Shown here piece after piece: positions 20,778 through 31,663 of a stretch of DNA of 64,000 nt. The notes under the pieces were generated by a model. It saw only the letters and a list, made by a program, of their open reading frames with translations, was not told where the DNA came from and searched no databases. The DNA is from Xanthostigma xanthostigma. Lineage: Eukaryota > Arthropoda > Insecta > Raphidioptera > Raphidiidae. Both the position numbers and the translations under genes were made by a program. How positions within the stretch are numbered: the stretch's first letter is position 1; the number at the start of each line of letters is the position of its first letter. The stretch lies in contig OY754465.1 in the NCBI GenBank assembly GCA_963575645.1, positions 47,146,401 through 47,210,400 of the forward strand, read 5' to 3'.

Positions 20778-21220
20778 GGCTGTGTGCACGAAGCCTATTA
20801 GCGCCGCTAGTGGGTAATAGAGAATTATTGAACTAACTTTTTATGGAAATTGCGACATGTTTCTAAGGTGATAAGTCAAAAACTTTAGTTGGCCATGATG
20901 TGTCAAAAAAAATGTAATAAGGAAAACTGATGTTAATTTGTTTACACTGACAGCGGAACGTCAAATAAGGGCGCCAATGGTCTTTATTTTACTTAAATCG
21001 CCATCAGCGCAACAGCCCGGAACACAACAAGCATTTCCAGATCGCTTAGTTTTCCTATGTTTTCTTTGTGATTAAAAAACTTCATAAAATTATAATTATT
21101 TTCACTTTTAATAAACATTGCTCACTGACATACGGAAAATTGGAGTTCGAAGTTTCCCCTAGTGCTCACCACAAACGCTCGCATCGAAAAATTTGTAACT
21201 CCGCCTCCGTGCACATAGCC
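20778..21220. mobile_element. TIR element with GGCTRTGTGCACG ends
   Basis: GGCTGTGTGCACGAAG at the left faces CTCCGTGCACATAGCC at the right, a 16-bp inverted repeat with two mismatches around 443 bp. No transposase frame is present. Flanking bases (TATA left, CATA right) do not give a clear target duplication, so the superfamily is open. Confidence 0.55.
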
Positions 21221-21557
21221 CATATGATATTATGAATGCTATACTTGAGTTGCATCATTTTTGCTGGTTTTACGTTTAAACAGTTTAATTAATAAGTTAA
21301 TTATACATTTGTTAAAATGAACGCCCTGTAGAGCGTCTAATCGTCTGTTGAACAATGTGTAATGACCTGTACTTTATTTAAAAAAAAATGATATTTCAGA
21401 AATGTTCAGTTTCTCCTTTTTTTGTAATTACGTTCGGTGTACAGTGTACCTACAGTAATATATTTCGAATTTGTAATAAACAAGGAGTCAATTCGGATTA
21501 GACCATTTGTTCGGATTGGGTATTCATGGGCATACACGCTTTTTTTACCGATTTACG
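21221..21557. other. Unannotated sequence
   Basis: No gene or repeat supported. Confidence 0.45.
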
Positions 21558-21780
21558 ATAAAAATTCCAGCCAATTGGGCGACGGGACCATTCCAACTCC
21601 AAAAATTTGATATAGAATGATAAAGAAAACATAATTTCTGATATAGCGTGCGGTGACTCGGATAATAGCTATAGTATTAAATACAATATTTGCTATTCAT
21701 TGGCATGTAAAAATTAATCAGAGCAGGCGTATCTAATTTCTTTCTAACAGATCTACAGAACAAAAGAACAGCTGGTTTTT
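21558..21780 (+). mobile_element. F1 interspersed repeat, copy E, left part
   Basis: It begins CCAGCCAATTGGGCGACGGG then ACCATTCCAAC and proceeds through GCGTGCGGTGACTCGG to AACAGCTGG, where it is interrupted. The remainder resumes at 23309, so the element at 21781-23308 inserted into it. Confidence 0.8.
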
Positions 21781-23308
21781 AGGGTTCCGTACCCGAAGGG
21801 TGCTCAAACGGGACCCTATTACTAAGCCTCCGCTGTCCGTCTGTCTGTCCGTCTGTCTGTCCGTCTGTCTGTCCGTCTGTCTGTCAGCGGGCTGTATCTC
21901 AAGAACCGTAATTGGTAGAGAGTTGAAATTTTCACAGAGTGTGTATTTCTATTGCCGCTAGAACAACAAATAATTAAAAACCCCCCAAAACTCCCAAAAG
22001 AGGAGCAAACTAAGTTTTTTGCTTATAATTCGCTCAATTTAAATCAGATCGTTTCGAGACCTGTCTTAAACGAAAGAGGAGAAAATTTTACATAGATTTT
22101 GTATAACAGAATTCGTCGAAACACTTTTTTTGTACAGCTTTATATAGAAATATAATGTATAAATTCAATTTTGTCTAATCCATAGCATACACGGAGATCG
22201 TCTGTCTTCGTTTGTTGCATAGTGTACTATGGGAATTTAAATATTGCGTATGTTTTGTCTTAAAAAAAAAGATTGCATTTGTTCAAAAACGAATGTCATT
22301 TCAAATATTAGTCAGTCTTTTGACATTAGTATTTTTTTGCAACGCCTTCTGAGTTAACGATTTGAATAACTAATTTTAATTATTAGAACATATTGCTTTG
22401 ACAGATGCAAACGTCATTTTTTACATTTTTTACCATTCCAACACCATGGATGAGCGGAATGAAACCAAATTTTGGGAGGATGTTTGATATGCAAATATGA
22501 AGAGGCCTATTGTTTTTCAGAGACGTCGGCGCAAGCGCAAAAGAAATATATATTATAATGTTGTTTTTATAAGATAATAGTATACTTTTCATAAAGGCGT
22601 ATTATTTTGTTTTACAGGAGTTTTGTAAAATAAATTTTTGAAAAAAATCGGCGCATGCGTAGAAGAAATATATACTATAAGGCTGTTTTTTATATAATAA
22701 CGGTATACTTTTCATTACGGTTTATTATTCTATCTATGTTTACAAAAGTTTTGTAATTTTTTTGGGAAAAATTGGCGCATGCGCAAAAGAAATATATGCA
22801 ATAACGTTGTTTTATATAATAATAGTATATATTTCATAATGGTTTATTATTCTATTTTAAAAGAAAGTTTTGTAAAAAGTTTTAGGGGGAAAGGCGGCGC
22901 ATGCGCAGAAGAGATATGTGCTATAACATTGTTTTTATATAATAATGGTATACGTTTCATAATGGTTTAATATTCTAAAGTTTTGTATTTTTTTTTTTTT
23001 GGGGAAATCGGCGCATGCGCAACAGAGATATTTGCCATAACGTTGTTATTTGATATAATGGTATATTTATCAAAACCTTATATTATTTTATTCTACAAGA
23101 AATTTTTGTAAAAAAAGTGTTTATAATATAAAAACGCCGGGGTGATATATGTAAAATTTGACGCCTTGAAATTCTTGAACTACTTGCATACTCCCACTGG
23201 TTACATATTGTTGTAGCGCCTCTTTTGTTTCTTTTACAAAAGTATTTAAAAAGTACATAGTGTACGGAACCCTTCGTGTGCGAGTCCGACTCGCACTTGA
23301 CCGGTTTT
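21781..23308 (+). mobile_element. GGGTTCCGTACC element inserted in F1 copy E
   Basis: It starts AGGGTTCCGTACCCGAAGGG and CTATTACTAAGCCTCCGCTG, followed by GTCTGTCC short repeats (21837-21882) and GGCTGTATCTCAAGAACCGT. It ends GTACGGAACCCTTCG, GAGTCCGACTCGCACTTG and ACCGGTTTT. From memory, both ends match a repeat abundant in Lepidoptera; this is recollection, not a search. GGTTTTT (left) and GGTTTTA (right) flank it, a possible target duplication. The interior includes a piece homologous to 12180-13020 and a five-unit tandem array at 22529-23100. Possibly Helitron-like, but not proven. No coding frame. Confidence 0.7.
22529..23100 (+). repeat. Five-unit tandem array of an F1-derived segment (about 120 bp)
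   Basis: Units start at GCGCATGCG or variants at 22529, 22651, 22775, 22897 and 23011 (spacing 122, 124, 122, 114). Each contains AAGARATATATGCTATAA, TATATAATAATRGTATA, TTTCATAAYGGTTTATTATT and AGTTTTGTAAAA. In single copy this segment is the middle module of F1 in reverse orientation. The divergence between units indicates an old expansion. Confidence 0.85.
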
Positions 23309-23695
23309 ATTTTGATTATTTTCAATTTTTTTCCGAAACTATAAAGTATAGAAAAAACAATTTTAAACAAAACTTCCTTGAAAATATAAATAGAATAATA
23401 AGCCGTTATGAAAAGTATACCATTATTATATTAAAAGAGCAACGTTACAGCATATATCTCTTTTGCGCATGCGCCGATTTGCCCCAAATACAACAGGGCT
23501 CTTCATATTTGCGTATCAAACATCCTCCCAAAATTTGGTTCCAATATGTTCATCCGTTTGACCTGTATCGTGTTCACAAACAAACAGACTAACACACAGA
23601 CTATCCAAAAATACGTTTTTTGTATTCCGGGAACCTTAAAACGAAAAAATATTGTAAAATTTTGAAAAGTAAATTTTGACCTAAACTAGTATATT
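23309..23695 (+). mobile_element. F1 interspersed repeat, copy E, right part
   Basis: Resumes at TTTTCAATTTTTTTCCGAAAC and continues with AATAAGCCGTTATGAAAAG, GCGCATGCGCCGATTT, CAAAATTTGGTTCCAATATG and TTTTTGACCTAAACTAGTA. It then stops short of the terminal GTTGGAATGGT. Confidence 0.8.
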
Positions 23696-23754
23696 TCAAA
23701 AATAATTCAATCTTAATACTATTAGAAAATAAGTAGATATTAATTCATTTTTAT

Positions 23755-23910
23755 ATTTTTTAGATTATTTCTGAAGAAATCCCAAAACCAGACCGAAACG
23801 TCATCTTTTGAATTATAATTTTATAATTTTTTGTCTATATATAGTCTGAAAAAATCGGTCGATAATTTTAGTTATTTGAATATATATAAATAGATTTGAG
23901 TCCACTTTAT
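23755..23910 (+). mobile_element. Fold-back fragment with hammerhead-like motif (P2)
   Basis: CTGAAGA at 23771 and GACCGAAACGTC at 23791 form the recurring core. It is followed by ATTATAATTTTATAATTTTT, GTCTATATATAGTCTG and AAATCGGTCGATAATTTT, which match arms at 26135-26480 and 60100-60370. Only one arm is present. Stem I pairing is poor in this copy. Confidence 0.6.
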
Positions 23911-24304
23911 GTAAATGTGAAACGATATCGTTTAGTTTAAAGTGGGTTCGGATTATTGTGGCTACATTGTCGTCTACACGATACGGTACGGTCATGTACA
24001 AGACATACGTGAATATACCCTGCGGCCTCCCACAGCTCTTAGCTCTTGTGTCTGGCGAGAAAACGTTCCATCTAAATGTGTCACCGGTCCGATGCTGAAA
24101 CGTGTCATATCCGTTACAATTGGGGGGTCGTTTTACGACCTTCTATGCTCAATTAGGTTATTAGATAGTGGTTCAAGTTCAAGAGATTACCTAACCTTAA
24201 CAAAATTTCACATTTGAGGCATTTATGCATTACGAAAGTTTTTTTATTTTTATTTTAATATACATCATTTTAGTATATTTATATTTTACTAACAAAGCAA
24301 TGAA
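23911..24304. other. Unannotated sequence
   Basis: Slightly GC-richer around 24000-24130. A 91-codon open frame here has no motif. Nothing supported. Confidence 0.4.
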
Positions 24305-24918
24305 AAAAATTCTAGCCAATTGGTCGAAGGGACCAATCTAATTTAAAAAATGTTGACAGTTAATTATAATAAAAAAAATAAAATTTCTAATATCGTGTGA
24401 GGGGACGCGGGTAATGGCATATTCAATATGATATTTGCTATTCGTTGCCTTGTTTACCTACATATTATGTTTCACGTCATGTAAAAATTTATCAAAGCAT
24501 GCCTAACTATCCATAAAACACAACAGCGGCTGATTTTTTTTTATTTTCAAAATATTTCCGAAACTATAAAGTTTAGAAAAAAATTTTTTAAAAGAGCTTT
24601 CTTGAAAAAATAATTAGAATAATAAGCCGTTAGGAAAAGTATACCATTATTATATAAAAAACCTGCTGATTTTCCCCAAAAACAATAGGGCTCTTCGTAT
24701 TTGCATACCAAACATCCTCCCAAAATTTGGTTTCAATCCGCTCATCCGTTTGCCCTGTATCGTGTTCACAGACAAACAGACTAACAGACGCACAGAGTTT
24801 TTTCAAAAATATGTTTTTTGGATTTGGGGGACCTCAAAACGGAAAGATAAAATTTTTGAAAAGTGATTTTTGACCTAAACTAGTACCATTCCCCACTTGT
24901 GGGTTGGAATGGTAAAAT
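24305..24918 (+). mobile_element. F1 interspersed repeat, copy F
   Basis: Near full length. Left: AGCCAATTGGTCGAAGGGAC then CAATCTAA, a mutated terminal repeat. Right: CCCCACTTGTGGGTTGGAAT then GGTAAAA, intact. All internal modules are present, although the GCGCATGCGCC box is lost. A good reference for the family with 46158-46768. Confidence 0.85.
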
Positions 24919-25082
24919 TATATGATACATAATAATTAGTGAAAATAACTTCGTTCCCACCAGGTGTCCCACGACACATCCTCTCGTTGTTTTAAATATT
25001 TTTTATATATATAATAGGATTATTAAACAAAAATGAATCGTATGATTTGCAACTCTAAAGAAAATATTATAGTTGCGTGCAC

Positions 25083-25152
25083 CTGACGGTAAACAAACTC
25101 GGGCCGGCCGCGTGGCAGTCCGGCATTCATTCTGCCACTGAGCTACGGATGC
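25083..25152 (-). pseudogene. tRNA-Gly(GCC)-like pseudogene or retroposed fragment
   Basis: On the minus strand, GCATCCGTAGCTCAGTGGCA then GAATGAATGCCGG, with the loop CTGCCAC carrying anticodon GCC at 25114-25116, followed by CGCGGCCGGCCCGAGTTTG. The A box TAGCTCAGTGG fits, and the anticodon region equals that of eukaryotic tRNA-Gly(GCC). The T arm is broken after CCCGAGTTTG and the acceptor 3' strand is absent. A better T-arm-like sequence, GTTTGAGTCCCGACGG, lies about 150 bp away on the same strand (25284-25300). Probably a degenerate tRNA-derived sequence rather than a working tRNA. Confidence 0.55.
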
Positions 25153-25159
25153 TTGCAGG

Positions 25160-26130
25160 GAACTCTTGTTTATATAGGGTTACTGCTAGTACAATGTCGT
25201 GACGCAGATTTCGTTACATAGGGAAAAGGGTTTATCCCCATTTTTAAAGAAGTTTTCACTTCAAAAATATTTTCAAACATTTTCACCGTCGGGACTCAAA
25301 CTTGAATCTTGCACTATCGCGGCGGATAAATCTCTATTTTGAATATGGTGACCAACCTTGGACACAGAACAGTTCCATATCGGACATTTAGTTAGTTGCG
25401 CCTGCTGTGACGCCATGACGCGGTTGTCTGTTTGCTTAGCTCAAACCAAACCGAGGTGTCGCGGTTGGCCCCTGACTAATGAAAGTTAAGAACTTGATGA
25501 ATATGACTTAACTGCTACGTAACACTACTGGCTGTGTTTTCACATATGCAGATAAATACACATATATATGTGTGTGATATTTAAAGTGTACACAGTATGT
25601 TTGTACAAACGTACCTACGTTAAATTATAACTTCCATATATGTTTATGTTATGTTAGGTTTGTACCCGCAGCCGCATTGTTTAAATGAGGTACATTACTA
25701 TATATTATGTGTTGTGTATTTAAGTCATGTACACTGCTTACAAAATAACCCATACGAAACCGAAAAGTCCACACTTAAAGTTTACGTTAATGTTACACGA
25801 CAAAACTAACTACAAAAAAATCCTGATGTGCGTTCCGCTAACAAAGCAGCATCATCTGGAGATGATTGCACTGTATGATAAATGATACTGGCTTGACTTG
25901 TATGCAAATTCACTAAAATAAAATGATCTTCGGGCCGAGTGCACAATCCATGGTACTCGGCGGGCTTAGCCAGCTGTGTAACTTTGGATTGCATCGAATG
26001 AGAACTACGAAAGTACTGTCAATCGGAAGATGAACTGCACTACTTCGTAAATTTCACAATCAAACATTTGGCTCGAGTCCCTGACATAATCTACACGATT
26101 ATTTTTCAGACCACGAGCTACCACTTTGAT
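25160..26130. other. Unannotated sequence
   Basis: Apart from the T-arm-like GTTTGAGTCCCG at about 25290 (minus), no gene or repeat was recognised. Confidence 0.4.
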
Positions 26131-26134
26131 CTAG

Positions 26135-26480
26135 TCCTAATACGTATTAATATTCCTTAAAATAAATACAATTATCGACCAAATTTTTCAGACTACATAT
26201 TGACAACAATTATAAAATCATAATTCAATAGATGACGTTTTGTGTCTGGATCTTCCTCAGAATTAAGCTAAAAAATATAAAAACTAATTAGTAATTAATG
26301 TCTATTAGAATTAAGTTTGATTTTATTAATATCGAAATTTTAATGAAAAAAATTTTAAACGTCATCTATTGAACTATAATTATATAATTTTTGTCAATAC
26401 ATAAGTAGTTTGAAAAAATTGGCCTAAATTTTTATTTATTTAAAGAGTTCTATTCAGACGTTAATTTAAGATTTGAATTT
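26135..26480. mobile_element. Fold-back element with hammerhead-like motif (P3)
   Basis: Arms AATTATCGACCAAATTTTTC...AATAGATGACGTTTTG (26168-26241) and AAAACGTCATCTATTG...TTTGAAAAAATTGG (26356-26425) are inverted. The minus-strand core CTGAGGA with ACAAAACGTC (26260-26233) has GAAA changed to CAAAA, probably inactive. ATTCAGACGTTAAT at its end is shared with 37745-37890 and 60100-60370. Confidence 0.65.
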
Positions 26481-26654
26481 TTATTAAACTTTAGTTCTCT
26501 GACACAGGTGGTCAGTACCTACTTCCATCTTATTCCGAAACCGAATTCGAAATTGTGAATTATAAGCGTTCGACAACTGAGGTCATTAGCGAAACTCGAA
26601 TTCATATCTAGTACCACACCCAAGACTCTTATTCGTGAAAACTTTCCTGTGTCA

Positions 26655-27230
26655 CCAAATTCCGTCAGATTTGAATCGCTAATAACTACGAGGCTGATAA
26701 TTCGTTAACAATGGTTGAGCCCGTAATGGGTAGGGCACGTCTGTACGAGTTCGTTGCGCAAGATTTGTTTTGTCTGTCGGCGCGTGCGCGTGATAGCTAC
26801 GAATTATCCGTGTGTAAAGTTTTAAATTAATGTAACGTGGAAACGCGTTTAGCTAGAACGTTGATTCGGGTGTCGTTGTGAAGAGCTCGCGGAGCACTAC
26901 TGGGAAACAAAAATAGTCGCCGGAATTTAAGTGTAAATCGGTATCAAACGGAAAACTACAAAATAATTAAAGATGTCGTCTCATATGACTTGTAAACGTG
27001 TTCGGAATTTAAATATAAAACGCAAGTTAGCGGAAATATCGTATCAAAAGGAAGGCAGTAAGCCTGAAAGTCCAATGCTATGGCAGTTTCGAGAAGGAAA
27101 CGAAAATATACAAATGTCTACGTATCATGTGTAGGCATCATTGAATTGGATGACGATATCAAACACTTGTTATGATTTTATTCCGACGTTTTCACGAAAA
27201 ATCTACGGTGCGAACCCGAACCGCACCTTT
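26655..27230 (+). repeat. Repeat family with AATGGGTAG block, copy 1
   Basis: Homologous to 35880-36610. Shared blocks are AACTACGAGGCTGAT, CGTTAACAATGGTTGAGCCC, GTACGAGTTCGTTGCGCA, GTGTAAAGTT, and later ACGAAAATATACAAA, TGTCTACG and TTTTCACGAA. The copy at 35880 has an extra insertion. Within this copy a small open frame (26973-27134) starts at ATGTCGTCTCATATG. Because the region is a repeat and the frame is not seen in the other copy, it is not called as a gene. Confidence 0.6.
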
Positions 27231-27234
27231 AACC

Positions 27235-27690
27235 TTAGAAGTAGTTTAAAAGCGACTTAATTGAACCGTTAGACACTTGAAATCCAGGTGAAAATGTGAC
27301 AATAATAATTTTAGAACAGATGGATAGCTCAATCAATTGTGACAGTGCTACAACATTGTATCCTGTTGTCATGATATGTTGTAAACGCGTGTTGAGGGAC
27401 CGCAGCATCGACGCGCCGTGGTGACTGTGGACCTTTTGGTATAATTACATTTTTCATTAGTGTCGCAGAAATACGCGTTCTATATCAACCGACCGATGCC
27501 TTCTTCTGCATTGTGTGACATTACAGTTGTAGATCGGGTGGAAGAGGAAAGACCTTCTGTATTTGTCTCTTTCTGAATGTGTGTTCATTTGAACGAGACG
27601 ACCCCGAATTTGAGTGAAATGTAACGTACTGTTTTTTTGTGCATTGTCCATATATAGAACCTATAGCTATCTAGTAAGGGATGAGGTATA
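27235..27690. other. Unannotated sequence
   Basis: No gene or repeat supported. A 64-codon minus-strand open frame has no motif. Confidence 0.4.
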
Positions 27691-28740
27691 ATCTATATTA
27701 ATATTATAAAGAGAAAATATTTGTATTTTTGTTTGTAATGAATAAAGTCAAAAACTACTAGACCGATTTTAAAAATTCTTTCACTAATAGAATGCTATAC
27801 AGGGTGAGTCAGACCACCCGTATCAGTCGTTTTTTTCGAAAACGGTTGGTCGTAGAGAGTTGTGTCAAAAATCTGTATTATAAAAGCCCTAATGAAGAAT
27901 CGAATGGTGATATTTTTTCCCCCCGGAAAGGTCGGCTTCCCTGTTAGTTTGCTCCGAAATGTTCAGAACTCCGGAATATTAAATGGCACGATAGGTCGAA
28001 AGTAGTATTGTTGAAAAGATCTTTAAAAAATAAGCAAGTTTTGTAGGACATTTTTTTTGTTACTGCCACCCCTATTAAGTATTATTCGTTTGAAATTATT
28101 AAATTAACATGTAAGAATAATAAACTTAATTTTAAAAGTTGGCATTTTAAATCTAGTTACCTAATTAAACAATGTCACAAATGTTCAAACTGTCTTCAAT
28201 TTACTTCTAAACACTGCAGAGCTCTTCTAGATATGTTATGAGTACCTGGAAGTATTTTCCGACAAAAAAAAAACAATTGCAATTATTGAAAACTTATTGT
28301 GACATTGTTCAATTAGGTAACTAGATTTTAAATGCCGACTTTTTTGTTATTCTGACATGTTAATTTAATAATTTCAAACGAATATTACTTAACAGGGGTG
28401 GCAGTAACAAAAAAAAAAAAATGTCCCACAAAACTTGCTTATTTTTTAAAGATCTTTTCAACAATACTACTTTCGACCTATCGTGCCATTTAATATTCCG
28501 GAGTTCTGAACATTTCAGAGCAAACTAACAGGGAAGCCGACCTTTCTGGGGGGAAAAAATATCACCGTTCGATTCTTCATTAAGGCTTTTATAATACAGA
28601 TTTTTGAGACAACTCTCTACGACTAACCGTTTTCGAAAAAAACGACTGATACGGGTGGTCTGACTCACTCTGTATTATTACTGAGTACATAAGCTATATT
28701 GTTATCAAGATTAGGGATCCCTACAAAAACCAAGGGCGTA
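27690..28740 (+). repeat. Older repeat split by the 873-bp palindrome
   Basis: TATTATAAAGAGAAAATATT, TGAATAAAGTCAAAAACTAC, GACCGATTTTAAAAATTCTT and TCACTAATAGAATGCTA resemble a repeat common in insect genomes. The continuation ATTACTGAGTACATAAGCTA is found after the palindrome at 28677. The host repeat was therefore interrupted at a TA in GCTA|TTATTACTGAG. Confidence 0.6.
27800..28672. mobile_element. 873-bp near-perfect palindromic element, TA target site
   Basis: It begins CAGGGTGAGTCAGACCACCC and ends with GGGTGGTCTGACTCACTCTG. The two arms of about 380 bp are nearly identical inverted copies (for example CCGGAGTTCTGAACATTTC, AAATGGCACGATAGGTCGAA). The 100-bp centre holds CTCTTCTAGATATG. 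TA flanks both ends (27798-27799 and 28673-28674). Few differences separate the arms, so formation was recent or conversion is active. No frame encodes a transposase. The TA site fits a Tc1/mariner-type non-autonomous element, but the superfamily is inferred. Confidence 0.8.
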
Positions 28741-29900
28741 GACAAGGGGAGTGAGTGTGTAAAGCGGGTAATTACACTGAAATTAATACGAATACGTGGC
28801 TAAAAAATAGAATTTAAATCACATATTGATATCTGGCACATTTACATTGCAAGAATTAAATATTTAAACATTTATTGTAGTGTTACCGAGAGTACTTGAG
28901 TAAAAAAAATTGAGATCCGTATTCGTGTTCGCGGATCTGGACACTAATGATACGTATTCGTATCCGTATCCGCGGATATACGTTTGTAATAACTCACATC
29001 TCTAAAAGCTTCATGCTTTAGACAATGTGAATTTATAAATTGCTATTATTGATTTAATTGCGTCCGAACTGTAGTTATTGTAGGTACTATAATAATTCTG
29101 CAATAATTAAATTATAAATTAATAAAAAGATAGAAGCTGGTGTAAAAATTCAAAATCTTGTAAATAGATATACTTTATTGCAGGTATTTAAGACCTTCTT
29201 TTGCCATGTTAGTTTTCTTAACCCTAGTAACCATATATAGAGAACAAAACCATGCCATCAGTAGTATCATTACATCATTTCATTCGCCTATAGGGTATTT
29301 TTTGCCGTTCCATTCGTTGGGCGGATGACAAAATGATGAACAAACAGTGAAGCCCATTTGTTTCACGTCTCTTGTATTTTACTAACTGGACATCGTCCTT
29401 CTCGTGTCATCTGTGAAGTCTTGTTTCAACCACAAAACGAAATATTGCGTTCTACAGCTCGATATATCCAATTATTGCATCTTTCGATTAAGGTTAGCCA
29501 CTGAAACCGTTGTACGAAATTCGTTTTACTCACTAATAATTTCCTTACGTATTTGAGAAAAAAAACACAATCAAACAGACATCATCCCTCAAGAAAAAAA
29601 GTATAGTTTTATTCAAACTTAAAATGACTCCAATTATTAATCCATTTAAAATATATACGTTTTATATCGCATTATTTAATTAACTAAAATAATTGCAGCA
29701 CATCAAATAAATGCCTTTAAAAAATTGACACTTCGATTTAATTTTCCCGAAATATTCTTGAAAAAAATGAAAATATTATCTTAAATAAAAAAATCACAAG
29801 ACAAAAAATGTCTTTTAAATTCACACTTCGACTTATTTAATAACTTTTAAGTTCTTTAAATAAAAATCTTATAACAATAAAATTAAAAAATTACATATTT
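28741..29900. other. AT-rich sequence, nothing recognised
   Basis: A CGTATTCGTATCCGTATCCGC run near 28950 is a short internal repeat. No gene supported. Confidence 0.45.
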
Positions 29901-29935
29901 TACCTATTCTTCACTTAAACGCTTACAAAGTTTTA

Positions 29936-30165
29936 AAAAATTTCTATTTAAGATGCTGCTATGATAATTATACAGTAACCATTTATCCACTCAGACATCA
30001 AGCTGTTTATGTGCCAAAATCGAATAAAACCATTTTTCAACATTTTGTATTCACTGGCCCGTATATTTTTATAATAAACTACCGAAACATCTCTCTAATA
30101 TATATAATTACAATAAATTTAGTAAAGATTTAAAGGCATGGCTACTTTCTGTTGATAATATTGAA
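29936..30165 (+). pseudogene. LINE reverse-transcriptase C-terminal fragment (frameshifted)
   Basis: Two frames joined by one shift encode a segment typical of the carboxyl end of non-LTR retrotransposon polymerases. First frame: YPLRHQAVYVPKSNKTIFQ, ending GPYIF at about 30068. Second frame: YNKLPKHLSNIYNYNKF then SKDLKAWLLSVDNIEF. The PKSN and YNKLP blocks align with PKSN and YNDLP of the better-preserved fragment at 31665-32321, supporting the call. The palm and endonuclease domains are absent. The 5' boundary is uncertain and may begin nearer 29905. Dead remnant. Confidence 0.6.
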
Positions 30166-30419
30166 TTTTTTTTTTTGATAAGGTAAGTATATGAGGTAAA
30201 TTTAGTTCAGTTCGATTATTTAAAAAACATTTTTTTTTCTCTTTATATGCATACATATTTGTCATTTCCTTTTCAACAGAGACATTTAAATTGTGTTTTG
30301 GAAAAATATATCTAAAATGGGGGCCCCCTTTAGATATACTTATTATTTGCGATATGTAGTACCAAGTTATGTATAAAATTTGAAAAAATAAATCTTACTT
30401 CTATTTCTAAAAAAAGTTA

Positions 30420-30780
30420 CTTCTTATAATTTAATAAGCACGGACACTCACTAAAAAGGCTAAGTCCAGCTTAAAAAAACTGCTTTTCAACTTAACCTTT
30501 AATCTTGTTGTCTATTTGCTGAGCGTCTATTAACGAATGTTTTTCTAAACCAAAAGATCAGAACTTTTTTTGGTCTTCGTGACATGAACAAATGTTATCA
30601 TATTTTGATGTAGTTGTAGCCGTAGGTAATTTTTTCCTCATTCGTTCTGTGGATTATCAAACTTGTTTTAATTTGAGACTTCAAGATAAATAATAGCCGT
30701 CATACGTTGGTCGCATTGTTCCTATAGTGTACGTATAATGTCTGAACGGTATCGCTAATGTGGAATATATTTAATTTGTT
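30420..30780. other. Unannotated sequence
   Basis: No gene or repeat supported. Confidence 0.4.
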
Positions 30781-30784
30781 TTCT

Positions 30785-31250
30785 GTTTATGCGAAACATT
30801 TACTAGTGCGTTTGGTTGGGAGTAAAAACGAGCAAATACCATGACGCTCGACGTTGTTCATGGCACGTGTTGCGTTTAATTTAGTTACTAGAATTTCGTT
30901 GGATATCAGCGCGAAAATGCGCATTAACGCTTGCTATGTGTATGCGTTGGATTATAACATGCCTTTTGTTGATGACGACATCTATAACTGACATTTGCTT
31001 GTTACTAGAATAATCATTTATGTGACGCTGTTTGTGACTTAAAGGTGCATAGGGCGAACATAGCGTCTGTTGATGACGACATCTAACATAACTTCGAACA
31101 TTACTTTAATATTTCAAACATGTGTTTGTTTATGTAGTTTCGCGTGTATAAATACTTGTTTCGTTTTCACTTCGTTCAAATAAAAACATTTCAATAAAAA
31201 ATATGTAAATAAATTTTGATGTTTCACATTTGCCATTCGTCCGACGACGG
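30785..31250 (+). repeat. GCGAAATTTAGTTA family, copy 1
   Basis: It opens with GCGAAACATTTACTAGTGCG then TTTGGTTGGGAGTAA, continues AATTTAGTTACTAGAATTTC, GTTGGATATCAGCGCG and GCGTTGGATTATAACATG, and ends TGTTTCACATTTGCCATTCG. The same order is seen at 45680-46035 and partly at 40145-40580 and 38619-38650. This copy lacks the tandem expansion of the 17-18 bp unit. Confidence 0.6.
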
Positions 31251-31663
31251 CTTACATTTTTTTCTCAAAAAAAGTTTTTGTACAACGAGTACTAATTGTA
31301 TTACGTGCTTTCCACCTCCGTTGGCCAGTGTAGGTTTTGGTTGCACTTAGATTGCGTATTGTGGGAATTTTGTCGCTTCGCTCGGCCTATCAACCCTGTC
31401 GGTATGGTAAATCAGTAGTCATATATAATTATAATTATCTATTTCAGTCCTATCTCTTGATCAAGTGTGTAAGAGCTGGCTCGAAATAAAGCTTATAGTA
31501 AATTTTTCAATAATAATATATTGTGCGACTAGTGAGAGAAGGAGAAGATTCCATGAGCGTGAAATTTGACGCACGAGCGTAGGGAGTGCGGTAACACGTG
31601 AGTGGAATATTCTCCTTCGATCAATAGTCGCGCATAATACTTTATTCAACTAGCACGAGTAAA

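Noticed and set aside
30165-30190. Recursive splice site at AAG|GTAAGT after a T-run
   Set aside because: The acceptor is AAG, not YAG, and the site sits just after a LINE remnant; much weaker than 15959.
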